A DNA stretch of 64,000 nt from Parafrankia elaeagni (GCF_000374165.1 NZ_KB893761.1:36741-100740); one strand, 5' to 3'; counted from the first letter of the stretch, positions 20,901 through 30,771 are shown. Numbers and translations are program-made. Notes: generated from the sequence alone by a model not told the origin.

Positions 20901-22492
20901 CCGGTGAGTGTCACGACCAGGTCGACTGAGCGTTTCATGGCGATCGCGACGCGGTCCCCGACGTGGATGCCTTTGTCGATCAGGAGGTGAGCGATGGCGT
21001 TGACCTGTGCGTCGAACTGGCTGTAGGTGAGTTCGACGCCGTCGTTGTCGGCGACGACCGCGACCGCGTCCGGATCGGCCGCGACCCGGCGGCGCACCAG
21101 TGTGTCCACCGTTACCGACGTGTCTGCTGTCGCCGGTGCGATGTCGGGTGTGTCGCTGTGCGCCGATGACGGATCCGGGTTGTCGGTATCGGGTGTGAGT
21201 CCGGTGCTCAGGTCGTGCAGGGTTCGGGTGGGGGGCCCGTTGAGGGCGGTGTTGAGGAAACGGCTGAAGTGTTCGGCGTGCTGGAGCGGATCGTTGGTGG
21301 TGGATCCTGTGGAGAGTTCCAGTCGGATTCCGGTGGCGGGGTGGCGGTAGATCGCGAGGTCGAGTGATCCGACCGGGCCGGTGCTGATTGTTTCGGAGAC
21401 CGTGGGGGTGTCGCCCAGGTGTGGTGTTGAGTCGAAGAGTCTGATGTTGATGGTCGGGAGCGTGAGGTACGAGGCCTGGCCGTCTGGCCAGAGGCGGGCG
21501 ATCTGGTGGTCTTCGGCGGTGGTGTGGCGCCGGGACGTCCTGAGTTGGTGTGCGACGGTCTCGAGGATGTGTTCGAAGGTGTGGTAGGGGCGGATCTCGG
21601 TGACGACCGGGATCGCCCGTGAGATCGCGCTGGGTGTTTTCAGTGATGCGGGGTCGTCGCGCAGCATCAGGGGAACCCGGACCGCTACACAGTCACGGCC
21701 GTCGGCCAGGGCGGTGTAGACGCCCCACAGTGCGATCAGGGAGTCGGTCCAGGAGACCCGTGTCGTGCGGGCGAGCTGCTGGACCTTCGAGTAGGTGTCG
21801 TCGGGTGTCGGGACGACCACTGGCCGGCTGGAGGACACGAAGACCTCGGACAGGTCTCCCGTGTTCCCGTGGCCGGTCTGTTCGATGCCGAGGATGCCAC
21901 TCCAGTAGGCGGTACTTTCCTCGGTGCTGGAACCGTTGGGGTTCCTGGTGTCCGTGACGGTTTTCAGGTTGCCGAACCAGGGGTCCGGGACCGTGTCGCC
22001 GGCGTGTGTCGCGGAGTAGACCTCGGTGACGCGGCGGATGAACAGGGAAATGCTGTAGCCGTCGACGAGCAGGATGTTGGTGATCAGGATCCAGGCCCAG
22101 GTGCCGCTCTCACGACGGATCAGGGTCGAGCAGGTCGTCGGTTCTCCGGTGGTGGCTGTCGGTCCGGTGAGTTGTTCGCGGGCCAGTACCCGGATCTGAT
22201 CATCGTCGTGGCCCGTGTCGACGATCTCTGTGGTGATCGTCGTGGTGGTGTCGACGTACTGAAAGGGAACACCGTCGTCGTCGCCGAAACGTACTCGCAG
22301 TGCGTCGGTCTCCGCGGCAACGGTACTGACCGAGGACGCGAACAGGGCCGGGTCGACCGGGCCGTTCAGCCACATCAACTGGCCCGCGCAGAACACCGAG
22401 GACTCAGGGGCAAGCCTCCGCGCCACCCAGTTGCCTCGCTGGCTCGCACTCAACTCCACGCGCTCGGAAGCCGTCAACGGAAGCACACCCAC
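14912..22492 (-). CDS. Non-ribosomal peptide synthetase, C*-A(beta-Ala)-T-C-A(Ser)-T-E*
   Basis: 2526 residues, complete. Domains: condensation-like 10-430 with NILLVDG instead of HHxxxDG; adenylation 462-960; carrier LGGHSLLA near 1018; condensation 1084-1520 with HHHAVDE; adenylation 1534-2050; carrier [10 protein letters not shown] near 2104; and a C-superfamily terminus 2154-2526 with VHAATVD at the active site. The first A code is V235 D236 T239 L278 I299 S301 F322 G330 D331, beta-alanine-like. The second is D V W H F S L V D, the standard serine code. GGDS carriers usually precede epimerase domains, which fits the last domain, but its second histidine is alanine. There is no thioesterase, so the chain must pass to another enzyme. 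Start candidates are GTG 22492 and GTG 22486, behind AAGAG. An iron box lies upstream. Confidence 0.95.
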   Translation of the reverse strand: MGVLPLTASERVELSASQRGNWVARRLAPESSVFCAGQLMWLNGPVDPALFASSVSTVAAETDALRVRFGDDDGVPFQYVDTTTTITTEIVDTGHDDDQIRVLAREQLTGPTATTGEPTTCSTLIRRESGTWAWILITNILLVDGYSISLFIRRVTEVYSATHAGDTVPDPWFGNLKTVTDTRNPNGSSTEESTAYWSGILGIEQTGHGNTGDLSEVFVSSSRPVVVPTPDDTYSKVQQLARTTRVSWTDSLIALWGVYTALADGRDCVAVRVPLMLRDDPASLKTPSAISRAIPVVTEIRPYHTFEHILETVAHQLRTSRRHTTAEDHQIARLWPDGQASYLTLPTINIRLFDSTPHLGDTPTVSETISTGPVGSLDLAIYRHPATGIRLELSTGSTTNDPLQHAEHFSRFLNTALNGPPTRTLHDLSTGLTPDTDNPDPSSAHSDTPDIAPATADTSVTVDTLVRRRVAADPDAVAVVADNDGVELTYSQFDAQVNAIAHLLIDKGIHVGDRVAIAMKRSVDLVVTLTGVIRAGAAYVPIDPEHPTERVTHIIDNAAPALVIIDQHTAETHHHALGEHRTPALQINDHEVQRRLATSQETAPTLTRPLNDLDTAVVIFTSGTTGTPKGVTVSHRSLVNRLTWGQQVLNYTPDSVALSKSGVGFVDAVTELLGPMIAGTRIVVVPPETAQDPARLLDTITRHHVTHLLTVPSLADALVRHDNAPTSLTTIRSWISSGEALTPSTATTLRTTTPQATLHNFYGSTEVTGDGTAATITTTGTPTSTPIGTPVPNTTAHVLDTWLRPVPAGVAGELYLGGAQLAHGYVARAGLTADRFVANPFSDNGTRLYRTGDVARWNPQGQLEYLGRNDDQVKIRGYRIEPGEIRATLEQHPAVSGAAITTLDHPAGGKYLAAYITTNGSGAMPIEALREHLTQALPDYMVPTTFTHLERFPLTANGKLDRHALPQPDLGTETADGRPPETNTEITLAAIFRDVLHLTDDTNLGVDSNFLRLGGHSLLATRVVARANAQLGTALTLRDVFDHPRISELARIADTTTTTAITKTPSTRIGDLPHPTVLPVSYGQQALWLIDQLGGPGGRYVVPVVLRLGSDLDPDVLIMAIRDVVSRHEALRTLLAEKDGTLRQVIVPASETADRLTLLVEDATGADAAGVDARVGAVVQARFDLAVDIPIRVALLRAGADDWVFVVAVHHHAVDEWSFPSLLSDLSTAYQARAAGQEPGWAPLRAQYADYAIWQRNVLGEASDSRSLLSRHLAYWRDVLADAPEESTITLDRARPVTPTHLGADLWFTIDPQVVTGLRRVADEQGVSMFMMLQSATALTVSALGAGTDVVIGSPVGGRTEDGLEDLVGYFVNTLPIRHRLHAGDSITDVLQNTRRTVLGGFEHQAAPFEEITRALGTERSAGRNPLFQIMLTHRVADRRRANGLRIGNVTTTPSPAAVGAVKTDLDLDILDSLNKLKGKLAYATDLFDGDTAERFVAVFKSVLETIAAGPEARVGGMDLLPAPESRQIDAWSCGETPEVPGTTLDELMRRQVAASPAAAAVIADDSTELTYGDLDRRVNVLAHLLVEEGVRVGDRVAVALPRSADLVVALAGVIRAGAAYVPIDPDYPAERVRHILADAEPGTVITDRHTAAAHHHVFTEHPVRLLFIDDELVRQHLSTSMIDPPQVSRPLLPADPAYVIFTSGTSGRPKGVQITHRAIVNRLWWMRDLYQIDAPDRVLLKTPFTFDVSVWEFFLPLVTGAAVIVAQEGGHKDPQYLLEVIDRHAVTVTHFVPSMLQAFLTSDPNRASVRSVRRIFCSGEALPVSSATGAVALFENAHLHNLYGPTEAAVDVTAHPVVQADLVDAVGVPIGVPVANTTARVLDTWLRPVPIGVAGELYLGGVQLADGYVARTGLTAGRFVADPFSDKGARLYRTGDVVRWTSQGQLEYLGRSDDQVKIRGYRIEPGEISAVLEQHPEVSGAAIATLDHPAGGKYLAAYVTTASATTAEDAVLFDALREHLAQSLPDYMVPTAFLRLDRFPVTANGKLDRRALPQPTLAAGTADGRPPETDVEIALAGIFRDVLHLSDDVDLGVDNDFFRLGGDSISAARLVACAREHDLTFKLSEVFVRRTIGALAALLAPSTHGTTVAEPVLVPTSAALERLREADPAPDEYVFTEIVNLPARSTSESVTSSFRSLVANTDALRLSVDATGRRLWFTYLLPPETVQPQTVELTADTNVDVDVDVDAIRAAAVDLVDISTGRPAALVFTHNPEQTVAVLAVHAATVDRASLHRLAEALQQAVSGVVEVFRPPSLAPALEAIEAAGDAVATDSLDRWKGLLARARTIDIPTFAPATVATFRWDSSLTEGVVSKAIRNAFHSTGIASLIGGVVDEDVPLTPDDNTMSVGPFTAAATIALDETESTGTAELALLRYHNKAGRRALRRAPSPAVLLTRVYGPDRGSPTPEGTEQLYRATVRYHIDPDTTTITFLGFAEKVAADLRATLTDQLRRAAVERQLSPQPLGSR

Positions 22493-22545
22493 TTCTCTTG
22501 AGACCAGATCGAGCCGGCCGAGGCAACGATCACTGCAACCCTAAT

Positions 22546-22564
22546 GAAGGTTAGGCTAACCTCG
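22546..22564. promoter_or_regulatory. IdeR/DmdR-type iron box upstream of the second NRPS
   Basis: GAAGGTTAGGCTAACCTCG matches the inner 15 bases of TTAGGTTAGGCTAACCTAA exactly (AGGTTAGGCTAACCT, 22548-22562). It is the best match of the six boxes in the window and sits 56 bp from GTG 22492, the same spacing as at the first NRPS. Confidence 0.85.
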
Positions 22565-22757
22565 CAAGGAGGTGTCGCCCCTAGGTACTGTCGAAGCCCT
22601 GTCCAGGAAACGCGAGGCACGGTGGGTCGGGGGTTTGCGTTGGGGGACACGTGGTGGCCGTTTCTTGATCGTGACTGTGGGGTGTGGATGATCTGGTGGT
22701 GGGACTCCGACGCCAGGGCTGGTCTGGTAAGCGTCGATCAGCTCACGGTCGTCGGAG

Positions 22758-23012
22758 GCGATCGACGCCACCGGCGTCCTCGACGGGTTCACCGGCTACC
22801 TGACCCGCGACGACTACGCCGGCTGGCACCAGGACGACCGACCCTCGCCGGGGTGCAGCTGTGCTGCGCGGCTGCGCGCACCTCGTCTCCGCCCGCGACC
22901 CCGGCCTGGCCGCCGCCTGACCGCGATCGACGCGATCCGCCGTGCTCTCGCGGGCGACCCCTGGATGCCGGCCCGCCAGGCGACCCGTCCCGCGCCTGCC
23001 CTCACCGCCTAA
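22758..23012 (+). mobile_element. Decayed IS66-type transposase C-terminal fragment
   Basis: The translation reads AIDATGVLDGFTGYLTRDDY, then loses frame, and ends in AIRRALAGDPWMPARQ. These segments parallel IDALGVLTGFTGVVVHDAW and ALRRLAEGRPWMPA of the longer IS66-like copy at 25.9-27.2 kb. The stretch between is frameshifted. The rest of 22565-23358 holds no gene that I can support. Confidence 0.62.
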
Positions 23013-23044
23013 GCCAACATCAAACAGGTTTGTCCAAGCCGCCA

Positions 23045-23180
23045 CCCGTGAATGGATGGACACACCCGAACCCTACGGTCCAATCAATCGCTTTACACCA
23101 ACACCCCGGGACCGTCAAGCTATCAAAGAGTCCCAGTCGGCCGGGGAACCAACCGTGGGAGATCTACGAGATCTGACCAG
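23045..23180 (+). repeat. IS66-derived end, inverted relative to 25820-25945
   Basis: GGACACACCCGAACCCTACG (23058 on) and the following stretch with CCGGGACCGTCAAG, TCCCAGTCGGCCGGG and ATCTACGAG align with the reverse complement of 25820-25945. I see roughly two-thirds identity by eye over about 125 bp. The two copies enclose the FAD dehydrogenase and a transposase remnant. Confidence 0.6.
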
Positions 23181-23358
23181 TTACCATTGCTGCAGGCTGA
23201 GCTGCGGATCAAGGACCGGCTGCGGCTCGCACGGATAGTGCCGCCGCTCGGCCTGGCCACGGTCGATGCCGGCTGGTCGGGTTATCGGTGGCAATTCATC
23301 TGGGTTGACGAGGCAGCTTGACTGCCGAAGAAATGTGGCTGTCGCTGGGGAGGCGGAC

Positions 23359-24807
23359 ATGCGCGATCCGGAGATTGTTGTGGTGGGCGGAGGAAACGCC
23401 GGTTACTGCGCGGCTCACGCGGCGGCCGAGCGTGGGCGACGCGTAGTGCTGCTGGAGAAGGCGCCGCGGGCGCATGCCGGTGGGAACAGCTACTACACCC
23501 TGGGTTCGACCCGGATGGTGCACGACGGGCTCGGCGATCTGCTCGAGGTCCTGGCGCCTGATGAGCGTCACGCGCGTACTGAGGTCCCGCCGTATCCGGC
23601 GGCGGAGTTCCTGGCCGATCTGGAGCGGGTCACCGAAGGGCGGGGCGACAAGGAACTCGCCGAGGCAGTCGTCGAAGGCTCGCGTGACGCTGTCCGCTGG
23701 CTGCATACATTGGGGCTGCGATTCCAGCTGATGTACGAGCGGCAGGCTCACGAGCATCCCGACGGGACCTTCGTGTTCTGGGGTGGATCGCACGTGTGTA
23801 ACGTCGACGGCGGACCTGGGCTGATGTCGTTCCATGAGCGCGCCGCATCACGACTCGGAGTCGAGGTGCACTACAACTGCTCGGTCACGGGGCTGATGAC
23901 TGATGGTGGTTCGGTCGTTGGCGTTCGGATAGGCGATCAGGAGCTTCCAGCGGAGTCGGTGGTGATCGCCAGCGGCGGTTTCGAGGCGAATGCGCAATGG
24001 CGTCAGCGATATCTGGGAGACGGCTGGCAGCACGCGAAGGTGCGTGGCACGCCGTACAACACCGGGGACCTGATCGGCGCGGCGCTGGAGATAGGTGCAG
24101 ACCGTGGAGGCGACTGGTCGACCTGCCATAGTGTTCCGTGGGACGCGTCATTTCCCGGGAACGAGAGCAATCGTGCCCTGACGAACCGGCTCAGCCGGTA
24201 CGGCTATCCGCTCGGCATCGTTGTCAACCGCCGGGGTCGACGGTTCTTCGATGAAGGCGCGGACTTTCGCAACTATACGTACGCGAAGTACGGCAAGGTG
24301 ATCCTCGAACAGCCGGGTTCGGTGGCGTTTCAGATATTCGATGCGAAGTCGCGCCCGATGCTGGCGGGGTACGAGTACGAGATGCCCGGGATCGTCCCGT
24401 TTGTCGCCGACAGTCTCGAAGAGCTCGCCGCGGCCATGGATGTCGACGTCGACGGATTCGTTCAGACGGTTCGGGAGTTCAATTCATCGATCGACACCAC
24501 CCATCCGTTCGATCCGACGATCAAGGATGGCCGCAGCGCAGCGGTGGAGCCCGTCAAGAGCAATTGGGCATCGGCGATCGAGGCCCCGCCGTACTACGCG
24601 TATCCGGTGACTTGTGGAATCAGTTTCACCTTCGGTGGCCTTCGCGGTGACGTTGATGGCCGGGTGCTTGATCGGTCGGGTAAGCCCATCCCCGGACTCT
24701 TCGTGTGCGGTGAATCGCTCGGCGGGCTCTTCAGCGCGAACTACCCGACAGGTGCTGGCCTGATCGCGGGAATGGTGATCGGGCGACGTGCCGGCTCGCT
24801 CGCCTGA
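23359..24807 (+). CDS. FAD-dependent dehydrogenase, fumarate reductase/tricarballylate dehydrogenase (TcuA)-like
   Basis: 482 residues from ATG 23359, preceded by GGGGAGG. An earlier ATG at 23266 would add 31 unsupported residues. The FAD-binding motif VVVGGGNAGYCAAHAAAE is at the N-terminus. ASGGFEAN, a central capping-domain region and the closing GLFVCGESLGGLFSANYPTG with GAGLIAG are typical of the flavoprotein family that includes TcuA, which oxidises tricarballylate to aconitate. The substrate is uncertain; 3-ketosteroid dehydrogenases share the fold. No partner TcuB is present. It lies alone between inverted IS66-derived ends, so it may have arrived with the mobile element. A link to siderophore synthesis is not shown. 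Confidence 0.8.
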   Translation: MRDPEIVVVGGGNAGYCAAHAAAERGRRVVLLEKAPRAHAGGNSYYTLGSTRMVHDGLGDLLEVLAPDERHARTEVPPYPAAEFLADLERVTEGRGDKELAEAVVEGSRDAVRWLHTLGLRFQLMYERQAHEHPDGTFVFWGGSHVCNVDGGPGLMSFHERAASRLGVEVHYNCSVTGLMTDGGSVVGVRIGDQELPAESVVIASGGFEANAQWRQRYLGDGWQHAKVRGTPYNTGDLIGAALEIGADRGGDWSTCHSVPWDASFPGNESNRALTNRLSRYGYPLGIVVNRRGRRFFDEGADFRNYTYAKYGKVILEQPGSVAFQIFDAKSRPMLAGYEYEMPGIVPFVADSLEELAAAMDVDVDGFVQTVREFNSSIDTTHPFDPTIKDGRSAAVEPVKSNWASAIEAPPYYAYPVTCGISFTFGGLRGDVDGRVLDRSGKPIPGLFVCGESLGGLFSANYPTGAGLIAGMVIGRRAGSLA

Positions 24808-24951
24808 GCCGCTGCCCAGGACGCGTGCGCACGTGCCGTCGGAAGCCGCCGTGCGGCCCGCATGCCTCGGGGTGAGCGGTCGGCCGCCGAGCGGACTGGC
24901 GATCTCCTCAGTTTGATTTTTAACCCTTTCCTTGCTGGTGGGTGGTCACGG

Positions 24952-25800
24952 TCAGGTCCCGTCGGGTGATTTTTCCGACGTCGCGGTGGGGCGCGGGTCT
25001 GCAGTTGTGGGAGCCGGGAGGGCGTCCGGGGCCGGGTCTGGTGGGTTTCGATGCGCTGGCGGGCAGGAGATGATCGCGCGGAGGTTTCGGAATCCTCGTC
25101 GGATGCGGGCGGGGGTGAGTCGTCCTGATGGGGCTGGTTGCTCCCAGGGCTGCGTAGGTCGTGGGCGAGTGGTCGGGCGAGGCGGAGCTGGGTGCGGACG
25201 GTGATGATCAGCCAGGTCCAGCGGTCGGTGGCCTGCGGGGTGCGGATCTTCGGGCGGGTCCAGCCGAGGGTCTGTTTGAACAGTCGGCAGGCGTGCGCCA
25301 GGTCGAAGCGGCGCAGGAACGCCTGCCAGGCGCGGTCGATGTTGGTGGCGGTGGCGCCGGTGGCCGACGACCACAGCCAGACGGGCTTGGGATCGCGGTC
25401 GCCGGGCAGGTGGTCGATCTGTAGGCGGATGAGGGTCCCTTCGATGGTCGGGAGGTCGCCGGGGTGGTCGAGCCAGCAGGTGCGGTGGGTCAGCCGGGGA
25501 TGGAGCCGGTCCCAGTGGGCGGCGGTGGCCTGCCGGTAGCGGGTTGGTGTTGGTGGTCGTGGTGTGCCCCGGTTCGGGTGTCAACGGCCAGGTCGTGGGC
25601 CTGTCGAGGGCGAACTCGGGGCCGTGCTGGGTGGACGGTCGTGGACATGGCAGAACAGCCGCTGCGCGCTGGTCGGCGCGTCCGAGCGCAGCCATTCCGC
25701 TGACATCGACGGCCAGCACGAGCCGTCCATCGGCCGCTGTGGGCGGCGGAAGATCCGTGAGGGCACGCCGCGGCCGGGTGATCTCTATCTGGCTGCTGTT
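24952..25800 (-). mobile_element. Decayed transposase pseudogene, type common in Frankia-like genomes
   Basis: Minus-strand frames give RRALTDLPPPTAADGRLVLA, then in another frame LRSDAPTSAQRLFCHVHD. Further shifts give DRLHPRLTHRTCWLDHPGDL, AFLRRFDLAHACRLFKQTLG and RWTWLIITVRTQLRLARPLA. These run in order along one transposase lineage that I recall from Frankia and Streptomyces genomes. There are at least three frameshifts, and a central block carrying catalytic residues is missing. The family name is from memory; the frame breaks are visible. The gap 24808-24951 holds nothing recognisable. Confidence 0.6.
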
Positions 25801-25819
25801 CAGCCCGTCGTGCGTAACT

Positions 25820-25945
25820 GGTCCCATTAGGCCTCGTAGATTGTTTGTTTTCGTTTCCTGGCCGGCTGGGACGCTGTGGTGGCCATGCGGTCCCGGAGTG
25901 TTGGCATAGTGTGGTTCATCGGCCCGTAGGGTCCGGGTGTGTCCG
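25820..25945 (-). repeat. IS66-derived end, inverted partner of 23045-23180
   Basis: The reverse complement (GGACACACCCGGACCCTACG, then ACTCCGGGACCGCATG, TCCCAGCCGGCCAGG, ATCTACGAGGC) aligns with 23045-23180. It lies immediately upstream of the IS66-like transposase remnant. Both copies also give matching short translations (TPxPYGPxN...RDR), so the conserved part could be coding. Confidence 0.58.
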
Positions 25946-27178
25946 ATGACCCGCCCGCGCCGCCCGTGGCGTCGTATGACGAGCTCACGGCGCTGGTGGT
26001 GGAGCAGGCGGCCTGATCACACAGTTGCGGGCCGAGCCGGAACAGGCCCGGGCGCGGATCGCCGAGCTGGAAGCCCAGGTCGCGAAGACGCCACGGAACT
26101 CCTCGAAGCCCCAGAGTTCGGACGGGCTGGCGAAGCCGGCCCCGAAGTCGTTGCGGACGAAGACCGGTCGGCGGCCTGGCGGGCAGGCCGGCCATCCCGG
26201 GGCGACGCTGCGGATGGTCGACGATCCTGATGTGCGTGTCACACACGAGCCCGGGCCGTGTGGCGGGCGCGGGACGTCGCTTGCGGGCCGGCCGGTGACC
26301 CGCCTCGAACGCCGGCAGGTGTTCGACCTGCCCGAACTACGCCCCCACGTCACCGAACATCAGCTCGTCGAGCGGGAATGCGGCTGCAGGACACGCACAA
26401 AGGCGACCGTACCGGCGATCTACCTGTACTCCGGGCAGTTCCTGTCGACCGAGCGGACCGCGATCGCGCTCGCGCTCGCGCTCGCCGAGCTGGTTGGGAT
26501 ACCGCTGTCCGCGGGCACGGTCGCGGCGATGACCGCCCGGACAGCCGCCGGGATCGACGCGTTGGGGGTGCTGACCGGCTTCACCGGGGTCGTGGTCCAC
26601 GACGCCTGGGCGCCGTACGACACCTACACCTACACCTGCGCCACCCACCAACTGTGCGTCGCCCACCTGCTCCGCGAGCTGCAGGCCGTGAGTGACACCG
26701 CCCCGGCCGGCACCTGGTGCTGGGCGGCCCAGGCCGCCGACGCCCTCGTCGCTCTGCACCGCCTCACCGTCGACGCCACCACCACCGGCAATCCCGGCCG
26801 ACCCGAAGACGCTGGCAGCCCACACCCAGGCGCTGCGTCACGCCGCCCACATCGGGATCAGCCAGACCTCACCGCGGGGCACGAAACTCATGGCCGCCCG
26901 CCACGCCCTGGCCTGCCGGCTCGTCGACCGCGAAGCCGACTACCTGCGGGTTCACCCACGACCTGCGGGTCCCCGCGGACAACAACGGCTGTGACCGCGA
27001 CATCCGCATGATCAAACTACGGCAGAAAGTCTCCGGGTGCCTCCGCACCCTCACCGGCGCCCGCCAGTTCTGCGCGATCCGAAGCTACCTGTCCACCGCC
27101 ACCAAACACGGCATCAGCCAGTTCGACGCCCTCCGCCGCCTGGCCGAGGGCCGCCCCTGGATGCCCGCAACCACCTGA
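25938..27178 (+). mobile_element. Decayed IS66-family transposase
   Basis: The N-terminal DELTALVVEQAA is followed by a one-base deletion near 26014. The frame then continues through the zinc-finger-like segment (TRLERRQVFDLPELRP, ECGCRTRTK), VHDAWAPYDTY, HQLCVAHLLRELQAV and, after shifts near 26790 and 26950, RVPADNNGCDRDIRMIKLRQ and ALRRLAEGRPWMPA. The block between TARTAAG and IDALGVLTGF, which should hold the first catalytic aspartate, is missing. With one deletion and at least three frameshifts it is inactive. It ends about 30 bp before the iron box of the hydroxylase gene. Confidence 0.82.
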
Positions 27179-27207
27179 CCCAAGATCAAAAAAGTACTTG
27201 ACTGGTT

Positions 27208-27226
27208 ACGTTAGGTTTACCTAAGT
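27208..27226. promoter_or_regulatory. IdeR/DmdR-type iron box upstream of the N-hydroxylase operon
   Basis: ACGTTAGGTTTACCTAAGT contains the near-perfect inverted repeat TTAGGT-tt-ACCTAA (27211-27224). It follows directly after the IS66 remnant, so the operon has kept its own regulation at the junction. A 16-codon frame (27238-27288) lies between box and hydroxylase start. Confidence 0.78.
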
Positions 27227-27313
27227 TCTTGGTGCTATGGTTGGCCTTCGATGGGGGATGACCGGCCCTTGCGCCGTTCGTTCGTGACCTGTGGCAAAAG
27301 GGGCCATTGCTGG

Positions 27314-28690
27314 ATGACGAAGGATGAGTTGATCAATTGCGGTGACCGTCGTCTCGGATCGGGAGATTGTGTCGGCGGCGAGGTCGACATTCTTGGTATC
27401 GGTTTCAGGTCGTCGGATCTGAGCCTGGCGAGCGCGATTGAGGAACTCAATGGTGGTCGTCGTACGGGCTGGCGGCTGACGGCGAGTTTTGTCGATGTCC
27501 GGCGGCGGTTCGGGTGGCATGGCGGGATGTTGTTTCCGGGCACGACCATGCAGATCGGTTTCCTGAAAGATCTCATCTCGCTGCGGAACCCGACCAGTCT
27601 GTCCACGTTTCTGAACTATCTGCATGAGCAGGGGCGGGTGTACGACTTCATCAATCTCAAGACGTTCTTCCCGACGAGACGTGAGTTCCACGGGTACCTG
27701 AGCTGGGCCGCGAGTCGGATCGACCTTCCGGCCTCTTACGGTACGAGGACGACCTGTATCGACTGGAGTGGCGGGAGGTTCGAGGTCGCGCTCGAGTCCG
27801 TAGGCGACGGCTCGGAGGTGACGAGGGTCGCGGCACGTCATGTGGTGATCGGCTCCGGTGGCCGGCCGGTGCTACCGGAGGGGATCGTGCCGGGAGCCAG
27901 GGTGTTCCACAACCATCACTTGCTGAACAGGCTCGCCGAGTTGCCCTCGCGGCCGCACGGCCGTTTCCTTGTCGTAGGGTCCGGGCAAAGTGCGGCGGAG
28001 GTCGCTGCGTACCTGCACGATTCGTATCCCGATGCCGAAATACACGCGTCCTTCCGCCGGTACGGCTATACTCCGTCCGATGGCACGCCCTACACCAACC
28101 GCATCTTCGATCCGGGGGCGGTTGACGCGTTCTACACGGCACCGCCGGAGCTCAGGCAGCAATTGCTGGACTATCACTGGCAGACCAACTACTCCGCCGT
28201 CGATGCCGACCTCATCAAGGATCTCTACCGGCGTGAGTACGCCGAAAGCACGCGTGGTGTGCGTCGGCTGATCGTGCACCGGGTCACCGGGATCGAGCAT
28301 CTGAGCGAGGGCTCCGACGGGGTTACAGTGACGATCCGTGACCTGGGAAACCGGGGCAGCGCCACGCTCGAGGTCGACGCTGCCATCTTCGCCACCGGGT
28401 TCCGTCCCGCGGACACCCGCAGCATGCTTGGGCCGAGCATTGACGGGTCATCCTCGTCCGAGGGGGATCTCCCGATCGTCGAGCGTGACTACCGGCTGCG
28501 TCTGCGCAGCGTTCTCGAACGGATCTTCCTCAACGGAGGGTTCCTGCGCAGTCACGGGTTGACCTCGTCCCTGCCGTCCAACGTCGCGATCCGCGCCGCC
28601 GACATTCTGCGTGCGATCACCAGCGAGCAGCCCGGTCACCCCTCCGCCCAGCAACGATTGCCTGCTGCGATCCGGACCGACTCCCGATAG
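27314..28690 (+). CDS. L-ornithine/L-lysine N-monooxygenase (SidA/PvdA/IucD family)
   Basis: 458 residues from ATG 27314; an upstream ATG at 27251 in frame would add 21 poorly conserved residues. The family block [38 protein letters not shown] and [15 protein letters not shown] is intact. So are the NADPH-binding [12 protein letters not shown] and the closing [10 protein letters not shown]. These flavoenzymes hydroxylate the side-chain amine to make hydroxamate precursors. The FAD loop reads [12 protein letters not shown] where family members have GIGFGPSNLALA: three usually fixed residues are changed, which may weaken flavin binding. Ornithine versus lysine cannot be settled by eye. The MbtH gene follows 21 bp later. 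Confidence 0.9.
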   Translation: MTKDELINCGDRRLGSGDCVGGEVDILGIGFRSSDLSLASAIEELNGGRRTGWRLTASFVDVRRRFGWHGGMLFPGTTMQIGFLKDLISLRNPTSLSTFLNYLHEQGRVYDFINLKTFFPTRREFHGYLSWAASRIDLPASYGTRTTCIDWSGGRFEVALESVGDGSEVTRVAARHVVIGSGGRPVLPEGIVPGARVFHNHHLLNRLAELPSRPHGRFLVVGSGQSAAEVAAYLHDSYPDAEIHASFRRYGYTPSDGTPYTNRIFDPGAVDAFYTAPPELRQQLLDYHWQTNYSAVDADLIKDLYRREYAESTRGVRRLIVHRVTGIEHLSEGSDGVTVTIRDLGNRGSATLEVDAAIFATGFRPADTRSMLGPSIDGSSSSEGDLPIVERDYRLRLRSVLERIFLNGGFLRSHGLTSSLPSNVAIRAADILRAITSEQPGHPSAQQRLPAAIRTDSR

Positions 28691-28711
28691 TAACAACGAG
28701 GAGCAACACTC

Positions 28712-28987
28712 ATGGCCCAGAATCCGTTCGACGACGACAACGGTTCCTTCTACGCGCTGATCAACCGCGAGGAGCAGCACTCGTTGTGGCCGACGTTCAA
28801 GCCGGTGCCGGCCGGTTGGAGCATCGCGTACGGCGAACCCGGCGGCAGACCGCGCCAGGAAGTACTCGACTGGATCCACGAGCACTGGACCGACATCCGC
28901 CCGAAGTCGTTGCGCGATCACATTTTCCGGTACGAGACACACAACGCCAACAAGGCCGCTGGCGCATCCGACGCCGCCCTTGCGTAG
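28712..28987 (+). CDS. MbtH-like NRPS activator protein
   Basis: 91 residues. The family signature is complete: [15 protein letters not shown], and [17 protein letters not shown] with its tryptophans and WTDxRP. MbtH proteins bind adenylation domains and are often required for their folding and activity. It is in the hydroxylase-panD operon, 21 bp behind the hydroxylase and 74 bp before panD, with GAGGAG upstream. It presumably serves the two NRPSs of this locus. Confidence 0.95.
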   Translation: MAQNPFDDDNGSFYALINREEQHSLWPTFKPVPAGWSIAYGEPGGRPRQEVLDWIHEHWTDIRPKSLRDHIFRYETHNANKAAGASDAALA

Positions 28988-29061
28988 CAAGGCGGCCCGA
29001 AGATCATCGACTGATCCACAGAACCCACCCCGCACAACTCATAGAGGAAGAGGAGCCGGAC

Positions 29062-29475
29062 ATGCTTCGCGAAGTCCTGGCCGGAAAAATCCACCGCGCC
29101 ACCGTCACTCAGGCCGACTTGCACTACGTGGGTTCGCTGACACTCGATGAAGACCTCGCGCGTGCCGCGGGCCTGACCGAAGGTGAGAAAGTTCAAGTCG
29201 TCGACATCACCAACGGAGCCCGTCTCGAGACCTACATCATTGTCGGGCCCGCTGGAAGTGGCGACATCTGTATTAACGGCGCGGCGGCACATCTCGTCCA
29301 CCCCGGCGACCTCGTGATCATCATGTCTTTCGTGCTGGCCGAGGAGTTCGAACTGGCCGGCTTCCAGCCCAAGGTCGTACACGTCGACGCCACCAACCGC
29401 ATCATCGCCTTGGGTAACGACCTCGCCGAGCCGGTCCCAGGGGCGGACGATCAGGTTTCTTCTCGCATGAGATGA
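29062..29475 (+). CDS. panD: Aspartate 1-decarboxylase, pyruvoyl enzyme making beta-alanine
   Basis: 137 residues from ATG 29062, with AGAGGAAGAGGAG upstream. [18 protein letters not shown] is the conserved start. The self-cleavage site YVGS gives Gly24-Ser25, the serine becoming the pyruvoyl group. NGARLETY supplies Arg54, Thr57 and Tyr58, and [10 protein letters not shown] is the expected central loop. The enzyme converts aspartate to beta-alanine, normally for pantothenate. Here it is the last gene of an iron-boxed operon with a hydroxylase and MbtH, near two NRPSs whose first A domains carry beta-alanine-type codes, so it most likely supplies siderophore building blocks. The tail ([15 protein letters not shown]) is a little longer than usual. 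Confidence 0.95.
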   Translation: MLREVLAGKIHRATVTQADLHYVGSLTLDEDLARAAGLTEGEKVQVVDITNGARLETYIIVGPAGSGDICINGAAAHLVHPGDLVIIMSFVLAEEFELAGFQPKVVHVDATNRIIALGNDLAEPVPGADDQVSSRMR

Positions 29476-29664
29476 GCCTTCGACACCAAGCTGGTGATAT
29501 CGCGAACGGGTGCTTGTGGACGGCATGATTCTCCACCGGCAACTGCAGTGGCCCACTGAACTTGAGCCGGCCACCGGCACCCGACTCGACCAGTGTGGTT
29601 TCGCAGGCGAGTCCCGACACCACCGGTTGGTGGCAGGCTCCTTCGGGTCTGTCGGTGGAGGCGG

Positions 29665-29820
29665 GTATGTCGCCGGTTCTGAAGGTCGATCTCTACGCCG
29701 CGATCCGTCGTGAGCTCGTGCTGGGCTGACGAATCGGGCGTGGCGGCGTGAGTACGGGGTGGGCTACTGCGCGGCCGCTTCGGCGTTGAAGCCGGTGTGG
29801 CCTTCGCCACGCAAGCAGTG
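29665..29820 (+). mobile_element. IS21-type transposase (IstA) N-terminal remnant
   Basis: MSPVLKVDLYAAIRRELVLG, then a frame break, then WRREYGVGYCAAASALKPVW with PSPRKQ correspond to the N-terminal helix-turn-helix region of IstA proteins. The remainder is missing. The flanks 29476-29664 and 29821-29880 contain nothing I recognise. Confidence 0.5.
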
Positions 29821-29880
29821 TCAAGCTGGCCAGCACGCAGGTCACACGCTACAGATCTTGAATGGTCGGGGTCTGTTTGA

Positions 29881-30324
29881 TCATGTCCGGGAAACGGGTA
29901 GCACCTCGTATGACACCCAATGGCCGTAGGTCAAGTGATCGTTGTGTTGGTAGGTTTGGCCGGTGGGGCATGACGGAAGTGAGGGGCTGTCGCCGGAGGG
30001 CTGGTTGCCGGACCGGGTGACGGTGAGCACACCGTCGGGTTGGCCGAGAGTCTCGGTGACATAGTCACGGAGATCGTGACGAAGGGCGTCGTCGTCCCAC
30101 ACGGCCTTCGTCAGGAAGTGCTGCATCGGTCCTGGCCGGTCCTCGCCCATGTCTTCGGCGAGTGTGCGGCAGTTGATTCTTTGCAGCTCGCTCATCATGC
30201 CGCGCAGGAAACGTCGCAGGCGCATCCGCGACTCGATCCGGGGGAACCGGCGATCAGGTCGGGCCGCGAGGGCCTCGAACTCGTCGCTCCATCGGTCCGG
30301 GTCGACACTGGGGCACGAAGCCAT
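29881..30324 (-). mobile_element. IS701-type transposase N-terminal remnant
   Basis: From ATG 30324 the product begins MASCPSVDPDRWSDEFEALA and contains RFPRIESRMRLRRFLRGMMS, RTLAEDMGEDRPGPMQHFLT, VWDDDALRHDLRDYV and LGQPDGVLTVT. This is the N-terminal part of IS701-family transposases. It then departs from the family (VTRSGNQ instead of VDETGFLKKG) and stops, so the catalytic core is absent. Confidence 0.65.
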
Positions 30325-30477
30325 CGGTTGGTCTTTGCCGGTCGTCACAAACCGTAATGATCGCCGATGGCTTTTTCGTGCCCTGACCTGCACCGGAACG
30401 CGCCAGCCCGATCGCCTACCGTCAGCCCGCAGGACACGGTTGATCACAAAGGTCGAGTTGGAGTACTGACCGAACGC

Positions 30478-30771
30478 CCTTGCTGTGCTGGGACAACCTG
30501 GGCACCCACCGCAGCGCCGCCATGCGCGTGTTCCTCGCCCGCCGCGCCCACTGGCTCACCGTCGTGTCCCTGCCCGCCTACGCCCCCGACCTCAACCCCG
30601 TCGAGGCATGTGGGCCCACGTCGAACGCGGCCTGGGCAACCACTTCCGCGTCACCGTCGACCAGCTCACCGTAACGATCAAGGCCCTGCTCAAACACATC
30701 CAGTACCGGCCCGGCCTCATCACCGGGTTCCTCGGCCAGACCGACCTGCCCCTGGATCCTCGGCCCCCGTA
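30478..30771 (+). mobile_element. IS630-type transposase C-terminal remnant
   Basis: LLCWDNLGTHRSAAMRVFLA and VVSLPAYAPDLNPVEA, then after a frameshift near 30603 MWAHVERGLGNHFRVTVDQL. This is the C-terminal catalytic end (D...LNPxE) of IS630-type transposases. Only the last third remains. The stretch 30772-30890 has no gene I can support. Confidence 0.7.

Noticed and set aside
24932-25204. Plus-strand frames across 24.9-25.9 kb
   Set aside because: They are antisense to a frameshifted transposase whose conserved segments read in order on the minus strand.
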